A DNA stretch of 64,000 nucleotides, from positions 12,860 to 76,859 of the forward strand of contig CANBFE010000018.1 in NCBI GenBank assembly GCA_947367855.1, given 5' to 3'. A program made the translations under genes and the position numbers. The notes below the pieces were generated by a model that did no database searches, was not told the DNA's origin, and saw nothing but the letters and a program-made list of their open reading frames with translations. The stretch is from an uncultured Lachnospiraceae bacterium. Its GTDB lineage: Bacteria > Bacillota > Clostridia > Lachnospirales > Lachnospiraceae. Positions 8,129-16,148 of the stretch are shown here, piece by piece; position 1 is the stretch's first letter, and each line of letters begins with the position of its first letter.

Positions 8129-9529
8129 ATGAGAATATTGGAGGGAAACTGGGGAAATTACCAAAAGAATCTGCTGTGCCTCCAGGAGGTGACAGAGAGG
8201 CTGACAGGCCATATGAAGGGGCATGGATACTCCTTCCGGCCGCAGATCACGGACGGGAAGGGAAACTTTAGCCAGGAGAAGCTCTGCAGCCTGGTGGGAG
8301 AACTCATGGGCGGCTGGGCGGAGAAGCTGCAGACGTATATGGACAGGGATCCGGCTACAGGAGAGAGTCTGGCGGAACCCTATCTTAGGGAGCGGCGGGA
8401 GCTGTATGGACTCTACCTCTACCTGGTCATGCGGTGCAGTCTGTACGAGGGAGCGTATGTACGTGCCTATCCTTACGGCTTCGTGTCGAAGGAGCGGACG
8501 GATTTTGCTTTCCTTCTGGAACAGGCCAGACGGATTTCCAGGAGATGGTGCGTCATGGCCGGTCCGGACGGCAGCAAAACGAATGAACTCTACGAGGGCT
8601 ATGACACACACTTCGGCTTCCATCTCTATAAAATCATTGTTGATCCGGAGAGAGAGTTCAGCGACAGCGCCCTGAGTCCCTGGTGGGGGCTGCCTAATAC
8701 CAGGCTTAATTCCATGACCAATGAGGGCAACATGAAACGCATCTTCATCAGGCATCATCCGGGTTCCTGCCGGAAAGGAAGGGGCGAGGGGAGCGCCCGG
8801 GACGAAGCGGCGGAATCGGGTGAAGGAACAGCCCCGGACAAAGCGATAAGCGAGGGCGAAGGAACAGCGCCGGACAAAGCGATAAGCGTGGGCGGAGGAA
8901 CGGCTCCGGACAAAGACACGACTCTGGAGGAAGGGGCAGTCCGGGCGGAAAAAGCGGTGCAGACGGAGAAGGGCAGCGGCGAGGACGGAATGGACGGCTC
9001 TGTGTGCTGCGAAAACAGGGAAAACACCGATGTCCCTGCGGAGGGAGCCGAAGGCGGCTCGGACGGCGATGACGACTACGGGGATGCTTATGAGGATTAT
9101 GATGACTATGACGATTATGACGATTATGATTATGATGCCTATGAGGATTATGATGAGGACGATGACCCTTACCCGTTTCCTGATTTCGAAAGCAAAGCTG
9201 CATTTGAGGCCGCCGAGTTGGAGCGGATGGCAGAGGAGTACGAGCGGAGGGATTACCTGGCCGGGCTTGCCTTAGGCTTTGCATGCAAGGCCGAGTATCT
9301 GGAAGCCTGCAAGAGGTTTGCGGCGCTCTTTGAGAAGGCCGGTGCTGCGGTGTTGCGGGACTTTTCGCAGGAGCTGGAGGTGATCGTGGATCTGTATCTG
9401 CTTGATCGGGAACTCTCCCCCATGGCGGATACCGATAAGGTGTTGGACGTGTACAGCCGTATCTATGACGGTCCCTGCCGGCAGGCGGAACGCTGTGAGA
9501 GGGGGCTGCAATGGAAGAAAAATCAGTGA
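8129..9529 (+). CDS. Unrecognised protein with acidic Asp/Tyr-rich low-complexity segment
   Basis: The product is 466 residues and matches no family I know. An N-terminal helical region of about 210 residues is followed by a spacer with three near-copies of GTAPDKAIS. Then comes an extremely acidic tract made of DYDDYDDYD-type repeats (encoded about 9060-9175) and a C-terminal helical domain of about 115 residues. No signal peptide or membrane segment is seen. The start at 8129 is chosen because GGAGAGG and AAGAGG lie just upstream; an open frame back to 7955 is unlike the rest. It overlaps the next gene by 19 bases, so the two are translationally coupled. Its place in the protease/ATPase/LRR cluster is the only functional clue. 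Confidence 0.75.
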   Translation: MRILEGNWGNYQKNLLCLQEVTERLTGHMKGHGYSFRPQITDGKGNFSQEKLCSLVGELMGGWAEKLQTYMDRDPATGESLAEPYLRERRELYGLYLYLVMRCSLYEGAYVRAYPYGFVSKERTDFAFLLEQARRISRRWCVMAGPDGSKTNELYEGYDTHFGFHLYKIIVDPEREFSDSALSPWWGLPNTRLNSMTNEGNMKRIFIRHHPGSCRKGRGEGSARDEAAESGEGTAPDKAISEGEGTAPDKAISVGGGTAPDKDTTLEEGAVRAEKAVQTEKGSGEDGMDGSVCCENRENTDVPAEGAEGGSDGDDDYGDAYEDYDDYDDYDDYDYDAYEDYDEDDDPYPFPDFESKAAFEAAELERMAEEYERRDYLAGLALGFACKAEYLEACKRFAALFEKAGAAVLRDFSQELEVIVDLYLLDRELSPMADTDKVLDVYSRIYDGPCRQAERCERGLQWKKNQ

Positions 9530-11241
9530 ACAGTATCCGTGAGACTTTTTACAATGACATTATCTACGATTACCAGGTCAAATGCGAAGACCAACGTGAG
9601 AGGGCTTTCCTCTACAGGGCTTTTTGGGCGGAGAATGTTTCGGGGCTGCTGAAGTGCCTTGACAAGTCGCTTTCGGAGTATAGCCGTAAGAATCACCTGC
9701 AGTCGAAGGGCAAGTCCCAAATCAGGGAATTGTTGGAAGAGACTGTGAGGGAGGACCCGGAATGGAGCAGGCTACTGGAGGAGGCTCCGGGGAAAGGCCG
9801 GGACTTTTGGGAGAAGCTTCCATGGCTTTTGGCGGAGAAACCCATACGGCCCCGGGACGAGTCCCGAATCAAGGAGCTGTTGGGAAAAGTGATGGGAATG
9901 GAGGAATACTCGGACTGGGCCAGAGCCAGGAACCAGGACAAAACCAGGGATGTGCTTCTAAGGGATGTGCCGGGGAAGGACAAGAAGGAACGCCGTGACT
10001 TCTGGGAGGAGCTTTGGCGGAACGATGCCGGTTATATGGCGGGGCTGATCACGGACACGGACTATTATCTGTGGCTGACGGAGTACCTGGCTGAGCGGGA
10101 CATCTATTATAAAGATAACAGCATGCAGGACGGACATTTGTGGTTGGAAACGCTGCTGTTGGAGTCGGGCGTGGTGAAGCCGGGGAAGGCAGGAAACGGG
10201 GAGTCCCCGGAGAGGGCGCAGGCGCCGGGGAACGGGAAACCTGCAGGGAATCCGGATGCCGGCCAGAGCGAAGACATCCGCATCAAGGCCAATGTGGGAA
10301 AGAAGCTGACTGAGCTTGCGAGGCTGATACGGGAGGAACGGGATGCCGGAGGGACGGAAATTGCCGGACGGCTGCAGCATCTGGAGATCTCTGTGAAAAA
10401 CGGGGAGGATGAGGAGAAGGAGGACTATCTGCCCTGGCTGACCGCCCGTCTGGAGCAGATGGCGCTCCACATTAAGATCAAGACCTGGCTGCAGGACAGC
10501 GGATATCCCGCCAGAGGGCAGGAGGGGGCAAGGAAGCCCGGAAAGGAGCCCCGGAAGCAGGACTTTTCCCTGCGGCTCTTCGAGGCGTACTGTGACAGCC
10601 GGGAGGGTTATGAATTCTGCAGGAAGGCACAGACGGGCGGGGAGGGCAGCGGGGTCTGGCATATGGAAGGCCAGGGATTCTGCGTGTTGGATGTGACTCC
10701 GCAGCAGGCCGACAAACTTCGGGAGAGCCTGGAGCAGGACAGGGAGCGGCCGCCCTATCTCTATATTCCCCTGGCCATACACACAGTGAGCGGATGTGTC
10801 TTCTTCCTTGCGGGGAAAGAGAACTACAGGGAACTGTATGAGAGGGCGGGAAAGAGGCCGGACGCGGGAAAGGCGCTGAAGGAGGCTTATGAGAAGGCAG
10901 GGACCCATTACTGCTTTGACTATCTGCGCCTGGATAAAAAATTCCGGGAACAGTTCCTGGGGGATGTGGGAGGGGCGTTCCGCCTGCATCCTACCTTCCA
11001 CAAAAAACAGGGGAAAAACTACGAGGAGGTTTTGGAGGATTTCAAGCGGTACTGCAAGCGCGGATGCGACAGCCCGCGCCGGGTGGTGAAGAACCTGAAT
11101 GAGGAAATGGAAATGCCTGCCGATATCCGGAACGCGTTTAACTGGGCTTTCGACAATGTGGAAGAGATGGAAGTAAGCCTTGAGGCGGCGGCTTCCTTCA
11201 ATCATACCCGGGAAATGGCGGACAGGGAGTCCTGGCTGTGA
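9511..11241 (+). CDS. Large unrecognised charged protein, last intact gene of the cluster
   Basis: The product is 576 residues, very rich in charged residues and arginine, with long predicted helices and no membrane segment or signal peptide. It starts MEEKSVNSIRETFYNDIIYD. Residues 1-200 look helical, a Pro/Gly-rich linker covers about 220-250, and a more conserved-looking region follows (DFSLRLFEAYCDSREGYEFC onward, 350-540). No catalytic motif was identified. GAGAGGGGG precedes the ATG, which lies inside the end of the preceding gene. The pair with the 8129 gene looks like an obligate unit. Function is unknown. Confidence 0.8.
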   Translation: MEEKSVNSIRETFYNDIIYDYQVKCEDQRERAFLYRAFWAENVSGLLKCLDKSLSEYSRKNHLQSKGKSQIRELLEETVREDPEWSRLLEEAPGKGRDFWEKLPWLLAEKPIRPRDESRIKELLGKVMGMEEYSDWARARNQDKTRDVLLRDVPGKDKKERRDFWEELWRNDAGYMAGLITDTDYYLWLTEYLAERDIYYKDNSMQDGHLWLETLLLESGVVKPGKAGNGESPERAQAPGNGKPAGNPDAGQSEDIRIKANVGKKLTELARLIREERDAGGTEIAGRLQHLEISVKNGEDEEKEDYLPWLTARLEQMALHIKIKTWLQDSGYPARGQEGARKPGKEPRKQDFSLRLFEAYCDSREGYEFCRKAQTGGEGSGVWHMEGQGFCVLDVTPQQADKLRESLEQDRERPPYLYIPLAIHTVSGCVFFLAGKENYRELYERAGKRPDAGKALKEAYEKAGTHYCFDYLRLDKKFREQFLGDVGGAFRLHPTFHKKQGKNYEEVLEDFKRYCKRGCDSPRRVVKNLNEEMEMPADIRNAFNWAFDNVEEMEVSLEAAASFNHTREMADRESWL

Positions 11242-11413
11242 AAGGATGAAGGCATTGGTGTACCGGGGAAAGACAATGCCCCAGGAAAGCGCCTGTGGCA
11301 GAAAGTGCACATATATGCATAATAAACCATATAATTTTATATGCTATCAGTTGTTTTTATATCTTCTATGTGTTAATATATACTGGAACCGGTTAAATTT
11401 GCAGTGCAACCTG

Positions 11414-11476
11414 ACTGCAGACCGCCAGCCAGGTATTTTCTCGGAGGCATCACTGTAAATTCTGGCGGTCTGGAGT
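11414..11476. repeat. Inverted repeat flanking a 33-bp centre
   Basis: ACTGCAGACCGCCAG at 11414-11428 is repeated in reverse complement at 11462-11476 with one mismatch. The space between the arms is 33 bases. It stands at the upstream edge of the decayed gene below, downstream of an AT-rich stretch (11290-11400) with promoter-like sequence. It could be a regulatory RNA stem or the scar of an inserted element. Confidence 0.5.
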
Positions 11477-12137
11477 ATAACAGTAAAATTTCATATCAAA
11501 ATATACCAGAGGAGGAGGCGGAGGTCATTCTTTCGCTGCTGTATTGCTGTAAAGAACACAAAGCTGCAATTGGAACAGCCGCAGGAGAGAGGACAGATAT
11601 GACGTAATCCTGATTGATTTTGGGGAAAATTCCAAGAACTACAAAGCGACAGAGAGCTGTAAGTGCCTGAAGATCACGGCGGAAGCAAAACCGAACATTC
11701 CCGTAATCGTTGTGGACAGAGGAAATGTGGAGGACAAGGCATCGCTTCTGGCTCTGGACGTTACAGATCTCCTGCGGGCAGTGCCATATGAGCCGCAACC
11801 CATGGATAGGGGCAATCCGACGGAGGGCCTGGCGCTTGACAGGGCGGAGCTGGAGGAAATTCTTGGAAGGCAGTATTTTATAGAAATGGAGAAATCAAAT
11901 CCGTTTTATCAACCTGCGCGAAAAAGAGGCAGCGGCGGAGGATGCCGAAGCCAGGCGGCAGAATAGAAAATATCTTCTGACGGAAAAGCCCCGGGTACGG
12001 TTTTTGGATGAGAATGAAGGCGCTTACCGGGTCATTCAGATATACGAAAAGAGCTTAAAGAGGAACTGCTGTATTATATGGGCGCCATGGAATATCAGGC
12101 TAAGCGGTATCGCAGGAATTTAGGCTATCAGGATTGA
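11459..12137 (+). pseudogene. Decayed gene with at least three frameshifts
   Basis: Four consecutive blocks in shifting frames read like one protein. The first block is KISYQNIPEEEAEVILSLLY (about 11485-11545) and the next is RYDVILIDFGENSKNYKATE (from about 11598). The third is REKEAAAEDAEARRQNRKYL (from about 11919). The last, EELLYYMGAMEYQAKRYRRN, ends at TGA 12135-12137. Each block is protein-like and stops soon after leaving its frame. The second block has an alternating strand/helix pattern (VILIDF ... NIPVIVVD) that weakly recalls a receiver or ParA-like fold. The frameshifts lie near 11590-11600, 11915 and 12060. No family was recognised, and the start is unclear. Confidence 0.6.
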
Positions 12138-12196
12138 ATGCGCACCATCCCTGGCCGGTGGGACGACTGAAAACGACATCATAAACGGTCATCAGA

Positions 12197-12232
12197 GGAC
12201 TGCCGCACAATTTACCATGCGGCAGTCCTTTT
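12197..12232 (+). terminator. Intrinsic terminator
   Basis: GGACTGCCGC (12197-12206) pairs exactly with GCGGCAGTCC (12219-12228), loop 12 bases, followed by TTTT. It closes the decayed gene's transcript and insulates the following regulon promoter. Confidence 0.8.
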
Positions 12233-12261
12233 GATGTGTTCGACAGGAGCAAGCTGTATTT

Positions 12262-12300
12262 GTAATAATTACAAATTTACATATGAAGGCCTGCTATACT
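12262..12300 (+). promoter_or_regulatory. Regulon promoter, copy 3: palindrome GTAATAATTAC plus -10 TATACT
   Basis: GTAATAATTAC at 12262-12272, 22 bases, then TATACT at 12295-12300 preceded by GCCTGC. The sequence after the -10 (ATT...TAAGGAAC) also matches copy 4. It drives the radical SAM gene and the genes after it. Confidence 0.7.
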
Positions 12301-12418
12301 ATTTTCTGTAAGGAACGCACCTTGACAGGAACTTCACAATGACTGTCCGAAGGAGTACGGGAGAACCTTGATTGAAAATAAATGCTGCAATGAGGAAAGG
12401 AAGAGGGACGATAAACAG

Positions 12419-13495
12419 ATGAAATGTAAAATCACAGATCCCAAGTACCATTTTATCACTCTGTTCGATGACGAGACTGGAGTCTATGTCCGCAGCGGCA
12501 TTATCGAAAACGGCCGCGATACCGGCGCAGACCCGTTTATGGCATCGTTTCCCCATCTCATCGATGTGGGGGTGATGGGGCATTGTATCCATGGGAAAAC
12601 AGGGCTGTGCCGGAAAGCGGGAATCGGCTGCTACCAGAACGGCGCAGTGACGGAAAAGCCGAATATGACAATAGACGATTTTCGATGGATTGCGGAGCAG
12701 TGCCGGGGCAGGACAAATCAGCTTGCCCTGGGCGGGCGGGGTGACCCGGACCAACACGAACACTTTGAAGAGCTTCTTCAAATCTGCCGGGAAAACGGCC
12801 TGGTTCCCAACTTTACCACCTCCGGCTATGGACTGACACCGGAATTGGCGGCTGTCTGCAGGAAATACTGCGGGGCGGTGGCTGTGAGCTGGTACCGCAG
12901 CACATATACACACAACGCCATCCGGATGCTCCTGGATGCGGGAGTGAAGACGAACATTCATTATGTTCTGGGACAAAACAGCATTGACGAAGCCATAGAG
13001 CGCCTGGAGAGGGACGATTTTCCCAAGGGCGTCAATGCCGTTATCTTTCTCCTCCATAAACCTGCCGGACAGGGGACCCGGGAAAATGTACTTGCGCCGG
13101 AGGACCCAAGGGTGAAGCGGTTTTTTGCACAGGTAGACAGAGACCATTCTTTCAGGGTAGGTATGGATAGCTGCAATGTGCCGGGAGCCATCCGCTTTTG
13201 CAGAAACATCCTGCCCCAGTCTCTGGATACCTGCGAGGGCGGGAGATTTAGCTGCTACATCGGCGCCGACATGGTGATGTCAACCTGCAGCTTTGACCGG
13301 AAGGGGCGGTATGGGGTAGCGCTTAGGCCATGTACCATCGAAGACGCATGGAACAGCGAAGCCTTTGAACATTTCCGGAACCGTATGCGCAGCGCATGTC
13401 CGGACTGTAAAAAACGGGAGCTTTGCCTGGGCGGCTGCCCACTGATGCCGGAAATTGTTTTCTGCAGCAGTGAACATAGAAAAATGGATCGATGA
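12419..13495 (+). CDS. Radical SAM/SPASM enzyme with atypical cysteine spacing
   Basis: The product is 358 residues. The expected radical SAM cluster is replaced by C56-x7-C64-x6-C71 (GHCIHGKTGLCRKAGIGCYQ) instead of CX3CX2C. Downstream features such as the GGRGDP loop (LALGGRGDPDQH) and alternating strands fit a radical SAM barrel. The C-terminus is a clear SPASM/twitch-type auxiliary cluster region: CEGGRFSCYIGADMVMSTCS, then ACPDCKKRELCLGGCP. SPASM enzymes usually modify peptides or proteins. ATG 12419 is preferred; an upstream TTG at 12368 would add 17 unconvincing residues. The next gene starts ten bases on and carries the N-terminal KIRTDFVTNSSSS motif, making it the natural candidate substrate. 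Regulon promoter copy 3 lies upstream. The reaction is unknown. Confidence 0.85.
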   Translation: MKCKITDPKYHFITLFDDETGVYVRSGIIENGRDTGADPFMASFPHLIDVGVMGHCIHGKTGLCRKAGIGCYQNGAVTEKPNMTIDDFRWIAEQCRGRTNQLALGGRGDPDQHEHFEELLQICRENGLVPNFTTSGYGLTPELAAVCRKYCGAVAVSWYRSTYTHNAIRMLLDAGVKTNIHYVLGQNSIDEAIERLERDDFPKGVNAVIFLLHKPAGQGTRENVLAPEDPRVKRFFAQVDRDHSFRVGMDSCNVPGAIRFCRNILPQSLDTCEGGRFSCYIGADMVMSTCSFDRKGRYGVALRPCTIEDAWNSEAFEHFRNRMRSACPDCKKRELCLGGCPLMPEIVFCSSEHRKMDR

Positions 13496-13504
13496 AAGGA
13501 AAAG

Positions 13505-14224
13505 ATGCCTATGAAAATCAGAACAGATTTTGTGACCAATTCCAGCAGCAGTAATTATGTCACAATAAGTATTAAAAGCCCTAAATTAACAGAAATCATG
13601 TGTGCGGCAAGGCTAAGTAAAGAAGATAGCGGTATATTGGGCTGCCGGGACAGATTAGAGATTGACGAATCAGAACAAATTGTAAAACTTGTGTGGGAAA
13701 TATCGTCTATCATCTCTGACGGCGGCGAGTGGAATATGGAGGATTTGGAGCAGATGGACGAGGAGGATTTGGTGTATATCGGCTACCCGCCGGCTAGTTT
13801 AAGCGATATACCCGAAAACTTCGTCAGGCTGCTGAAAGAAGGCGGAGAATACCACCTATATCAACAGGGCTATGACCTGACAAATATTTGCAGCGCATTG
13901 GAGAAAAGCGGCGATGACATTCTTGCGGATACGGAAAGCGCTGACTGGAGTTATGAAACGGAAGGCTATGGGGAAGCCGGCCTGTTTAAATGGTTTTGGA
14001 TTCTATCAAAAATGATAGCCAGAAAGGAAAATCTGGATTACCTTCCCTCATTTGTGTACCTTTCGAGTTCTTTTCACTATGATAGGGAAAACGGGGAGTC
14101 TTTTAAAGGAGAATACTCATATGACGGAAATGAGGGGGATATGACATATCCTTTTGAGGACGATTTTACTGAGGGGGATATGAGATATCCTGATGTGGAC
14201 AATTTTACGGAGGATGAAGAGTAA
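13505..14224 (+). CDS. Protein with N-terminal KIRTDFVTNSSSS motif, candidate substrate of the radical SAM enzyme
   Basis: The product is 239 residues. It opens MPMKIRTDFVTNSSSSNYVT. I recall this KIR-x-DFVTNSSSSS-x-[FY] start on many otherwise unrelated clostridial proteins, which suggests a recognition or modification tag rather than a fold. The rest is acidic and unrecognised. The tail contains two copies of a 13-residue unit (EGDMTYPFEDDFT / EGDMRYPDVDNFT), encoded by a 39-bp near repeat at about 14129-14215. There is no signal peptide. The start ATG has AAAGG upstream; ATG 13511 is an alternative. It follows the radical SAM gene by ten bases, so the two should be co-translated. Its function is unknown. 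Confidence 0.85.
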   Translation: MPMKIRTDFVTNSSSSNYVTISIKSPKLTEIMCAARLSKEDSGILGCRDRLEIDESEQIVKLVWEISSIISDGGEWNMEDLEQMDEEDLVYIGYPPASLSDIPENFVRLLKEGGEYHLYQQGYDLTNICSALEKSGDDILADTESADWSYETEGYGEAGLFKWFWILSKMIARKENLDYLPSFVYLSSSFHYDRENGESFKGEYSYDGNEGDMTYPFEDDFTEGDMRYPDVDNFTEDEE

Positions 14225-14231
14225 TACAAAG

Positions 14232-14263
14232 GCATCATGTTGTTGTTCACAGCAACATGATGC
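14232..14263. terminator. Strong hairpin between the NSSSS-motif gene and the CAP lipoprotein gene
   Basis: GCATCATGTTG (14232-14242) pairs with CAACATGATGC (14253-14263), and the stem continues through a G-T and further pairs to a four-base loop. No T-run follows on the plus strand. It may therefore be a processing or stability element or a weak attenuator rather than a full terminator. Confidence 0.5.
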
Positions 14264-14346
14264 ATACATACATTCGTGTCTTGTACAAGGACACATGGCA
14301 AAACGAAAAACCGTTTAGGCGAGGACGCCAAGGAAAGGAAAGCATA

Positions 14347-15789
14347 ATGAAAAACACGAGGAATACCAGAAAGCAGAACACAGGGATCATCACCGCCCTC
14401 CTGGCGGCAGCACTGCTCTCCGCATCCCTCACCGGCTGCGGCAAAACCGGCCAGCCGGTGGCGGCCAGTGACAGTAGCCGAAACAGCAACATCATATCTG
14501 AATTTGACCGTGACCTGTACCCCGATCTGTATCCGCCGTACCCGTCCGTTAATGTCAATTCCATGGGCACCGGCACACCGGAGACAGAAAAGCCCGTGAC
14601 CGGAACGAAACAGCCTGCAACTGAAACAGAAAAGCCCGTGACCGGAACGAGACAGCCTGCAACTGAAACAGAAAAGCCCGTGACCGGAACGAGACAATCT
14701 GCAACTGAAACAGAAAAGCCCGTGACCGGCACGAGACAACCTGCAACTGAAACAGAAAAGCCCGTGACCGGAACGAAACAGCCTGCAACTGAAGCTGAAA
14801 AGCCCGAAAACATCGCCGAGACAGAGCCGGAACGCGACATGGCATCTCTGGAAGCTATAAAAGAGATAAGCACCCTCGTTGGGACCTGGTCCCCGGAATA
14901 CCTGAAATACAGAAAATACCAGATCGAGATCGACGGGAACGAAAACCCCTACGGCCTGTCCTGGCAGTACAAACCCGCAGAAAGAAACAGGGATTACAGC
15001 CGCCTGAACAGGCTGTACGACGAATACGTGGACGCCTGCGACTGGTCCCTGGTCTTTGATGTAGAATTTTACAAGGCTGCGTTCCCCATGCTGGCGCTGC
15101 AGTACAACAATAACGACGAACTTCTGACGGAGCACTTCCAGACCGTCGGCGTCCGCGAAGGACGCCAGGGCTGTGAGTCCTTCAACCTGGCAGTCTATTT
15201 GGAAAACTGTGACGAGAAGATCAGGACCGCGTTCGGTGACGATTACGAGTGCTATTATTTTTATTATATGCTGAACCAGGACACGGAAAAGAATGTTGAC
15301 ACAGCGAACACCGGAAAAACCTATCCGGTATGGCTTACGATCGAACTGTCTCAATACCAGGAAGAAGAGCTCAAAGCGGTAAACAAATTCCGTGAGGAAG
15401 TCGGCGCGGCACCGCTCACCGCTGACCCGGAACTGATGGCATTTGCGTCCTGGCGCGCATGGTACGATGTAATAAACGAGATGTATGCCCATGACTGGAT
15501 GAATGAAGAAACCGATACCCTGGATGGTTATCTGGATGAGATGGGACTCGGCTATTATGGGGAGAACACTGTAAAATCTTATGATGCCGTGCATACGCAA
15601 TATCTTTCCATTGGTCAAACGGCCAATAAATATCGAAATTCCGAACCCCATTATGAAGCTATGGTAAGGGGTAACAACCTGTATTTCGGATGCTCCGACA
15701 TCTATTACTCCGGCGAGCACACCATGGCGGCACAGTTTGACCTCTTTGCCCGCGAAGCGTCCACTTCGCCTTATCTGGCGGATAAGTAA
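14347..15789 (+). CDS. CAP-domain lipoprotein with tandem-repeat linker
   Basis: The product is 480 residues. The signal peptide ends in the lipobox LTGC (mature Cys about residue 29), so it should be anchored outside the membrane. A Glu/Thr/Pro linker of five 14-residue repeats (TETEKPVTGTRQPA) spans about residues 80-150. Next comes a domain with FDVEFYKAAFPMLALQY and HFQTVGVREGRQG, a pattern common in secreted Lachnospiraceae proteins. The C-terminus is a CAP/SCP-like domain (FREEVGAAPLTADPELMAFA, YAHDWM, GYYGENT, HYEAMV). CAP proteins are secreted and rarely have known enzymatic roles in bacteria. The start is chosen for AGGAAAGGAAAG upstream and because the signal peptide begins there. 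It is paralogous to the gene at 16937. Confidence 0.85.
   Translation: MKNTRNTRKQNTGIITALLAAALLSASLTGCGKTGQPVAASDSSRNSNIISEFDRDLYPDLYPPYPSVNVNSMGTGTPETEKPVTGTKQPATETEKPVTGTRQPATETEKPVTGTRQSATETEKPVTGTRQPATETEKPVTGTKQPATEAEKPENIAETEPERDMASLEAIKEISTLVGTWSPEYLKYRKYQIEIDGNENPYGLSWQYKPAERNRDYSRLNRLYDEYVDACDWSLVFDVEFYKAAFPMLALQYNNNDELLTEHFQTVGVREGRQGCESFNLAVYLENCDEKIRTAFGDDYECYYFYYMLNQDTEKNVDTANTGKTYPVWLTIELSQYQEEELKAVNKFREEVGAAPLTADPELMAFASWRAWYDVINEMYAHDWMNEETDTLDGYLDEMGLGYYGENTVKSYDAVHTQYLSIGQTANKYRNSEPHYEAMVRGNNLYFGCSDIYYSGEHTMAAQFDLFAREASTSPYLADK
14584..14793 (+). repeat. Five 42-bp tandem repeats inside the CAP lipoprotein gene
   Basis: Units begin at 14584, 14626, 14668, 14710 and 14752, each 42 bases and nearly identical; a sixth begins at 14794 but diverges. 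They encode the TETEKPVTGT(R/K)QPA linker. The near-identity at DNA level points to recent copy-number change. Confidence 0.9.
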
Positions 15790-15876
15790 AAACTGCCATG
15801 CATTTACGAAATGCGAAAAACTGCACAATAAAAACAGGAGACATGCACCCAAACAGCCCGGAAAGCGAGGAATATC

Positions 15877-16101
15877 ATGAGGAATATCATTTATGTCATT
15901 ATCGACAAGGTACGAGGATACGACGACAACGACTTCTATTATGGCTGCACAAAGAAGGACAACAGCCGCGCCTGGTATCGTTTCGGCGAGACTGTCGGCC
16001 CGTTCATCTATTGGGCCTTGCTGTTCGGAGGCGGCTTTATCGTCGGCGCCGTCATTCGAGGCGTCATCACCGGACTGCTTAGAGGTTTCGGTATCATATG
16101 A
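15877..16101 (+). CDS. Small glycine-zipper membrane protein (1 of 2)
   Basis: The product is 74 residues. The N-terminal half is polar and tyrosine-rich (DDNDFYYGCTKKDNSRAWYR). The C-terminal half is one or two close hydrophobic stretches containing GGGFIVGAVIRGVITGLLRG, a glycine-zipper pattern able to pack helices in a membrane. GCGAGGAAT precedes the ATG. The next gene encodes a shorter relative with GGGVIIGQIIRG. Both lie between two CAP-protein genes and within the shared-promoter region. A pore, membrane adaptor or toxin-like role is possible but not shown. Confidence 0.65.
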   Translation: MRNIIYVIIDKVRGYDDNDFYYGCTKKDNSRAWYRFGETVGPFIYWALLFGGGFIVGAVIRGVITGLLRGFGII

Positions 16102-16148
16102 ATCAATCCCTGAAAAGGATTGACAAAAAATAAGAAAGGAGAATCACC

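Noticed and set aside
9958..11310. Minus-strand open frame of 450 codons opposite the charged orphan gene
   Set aside because: The product is Leu/Pro/His-rich as expected from antisense of charged codons, without a start signal.
14232..14263. Full intrinsic terminator splitting the radical SAM and CAP operons
   Set aside because: The hairpin is strong but has no T-run, so complete termination cannot be claimed.
14077..15852. Long minus-strand open frame opposite the CAP lipoprotein gene
   Set aside because: It mirrors the coding strand's repeat-rich gene, has no ribosome site and gives a low-complexity product; the plus-strand gene has a signal peptide and known domains.
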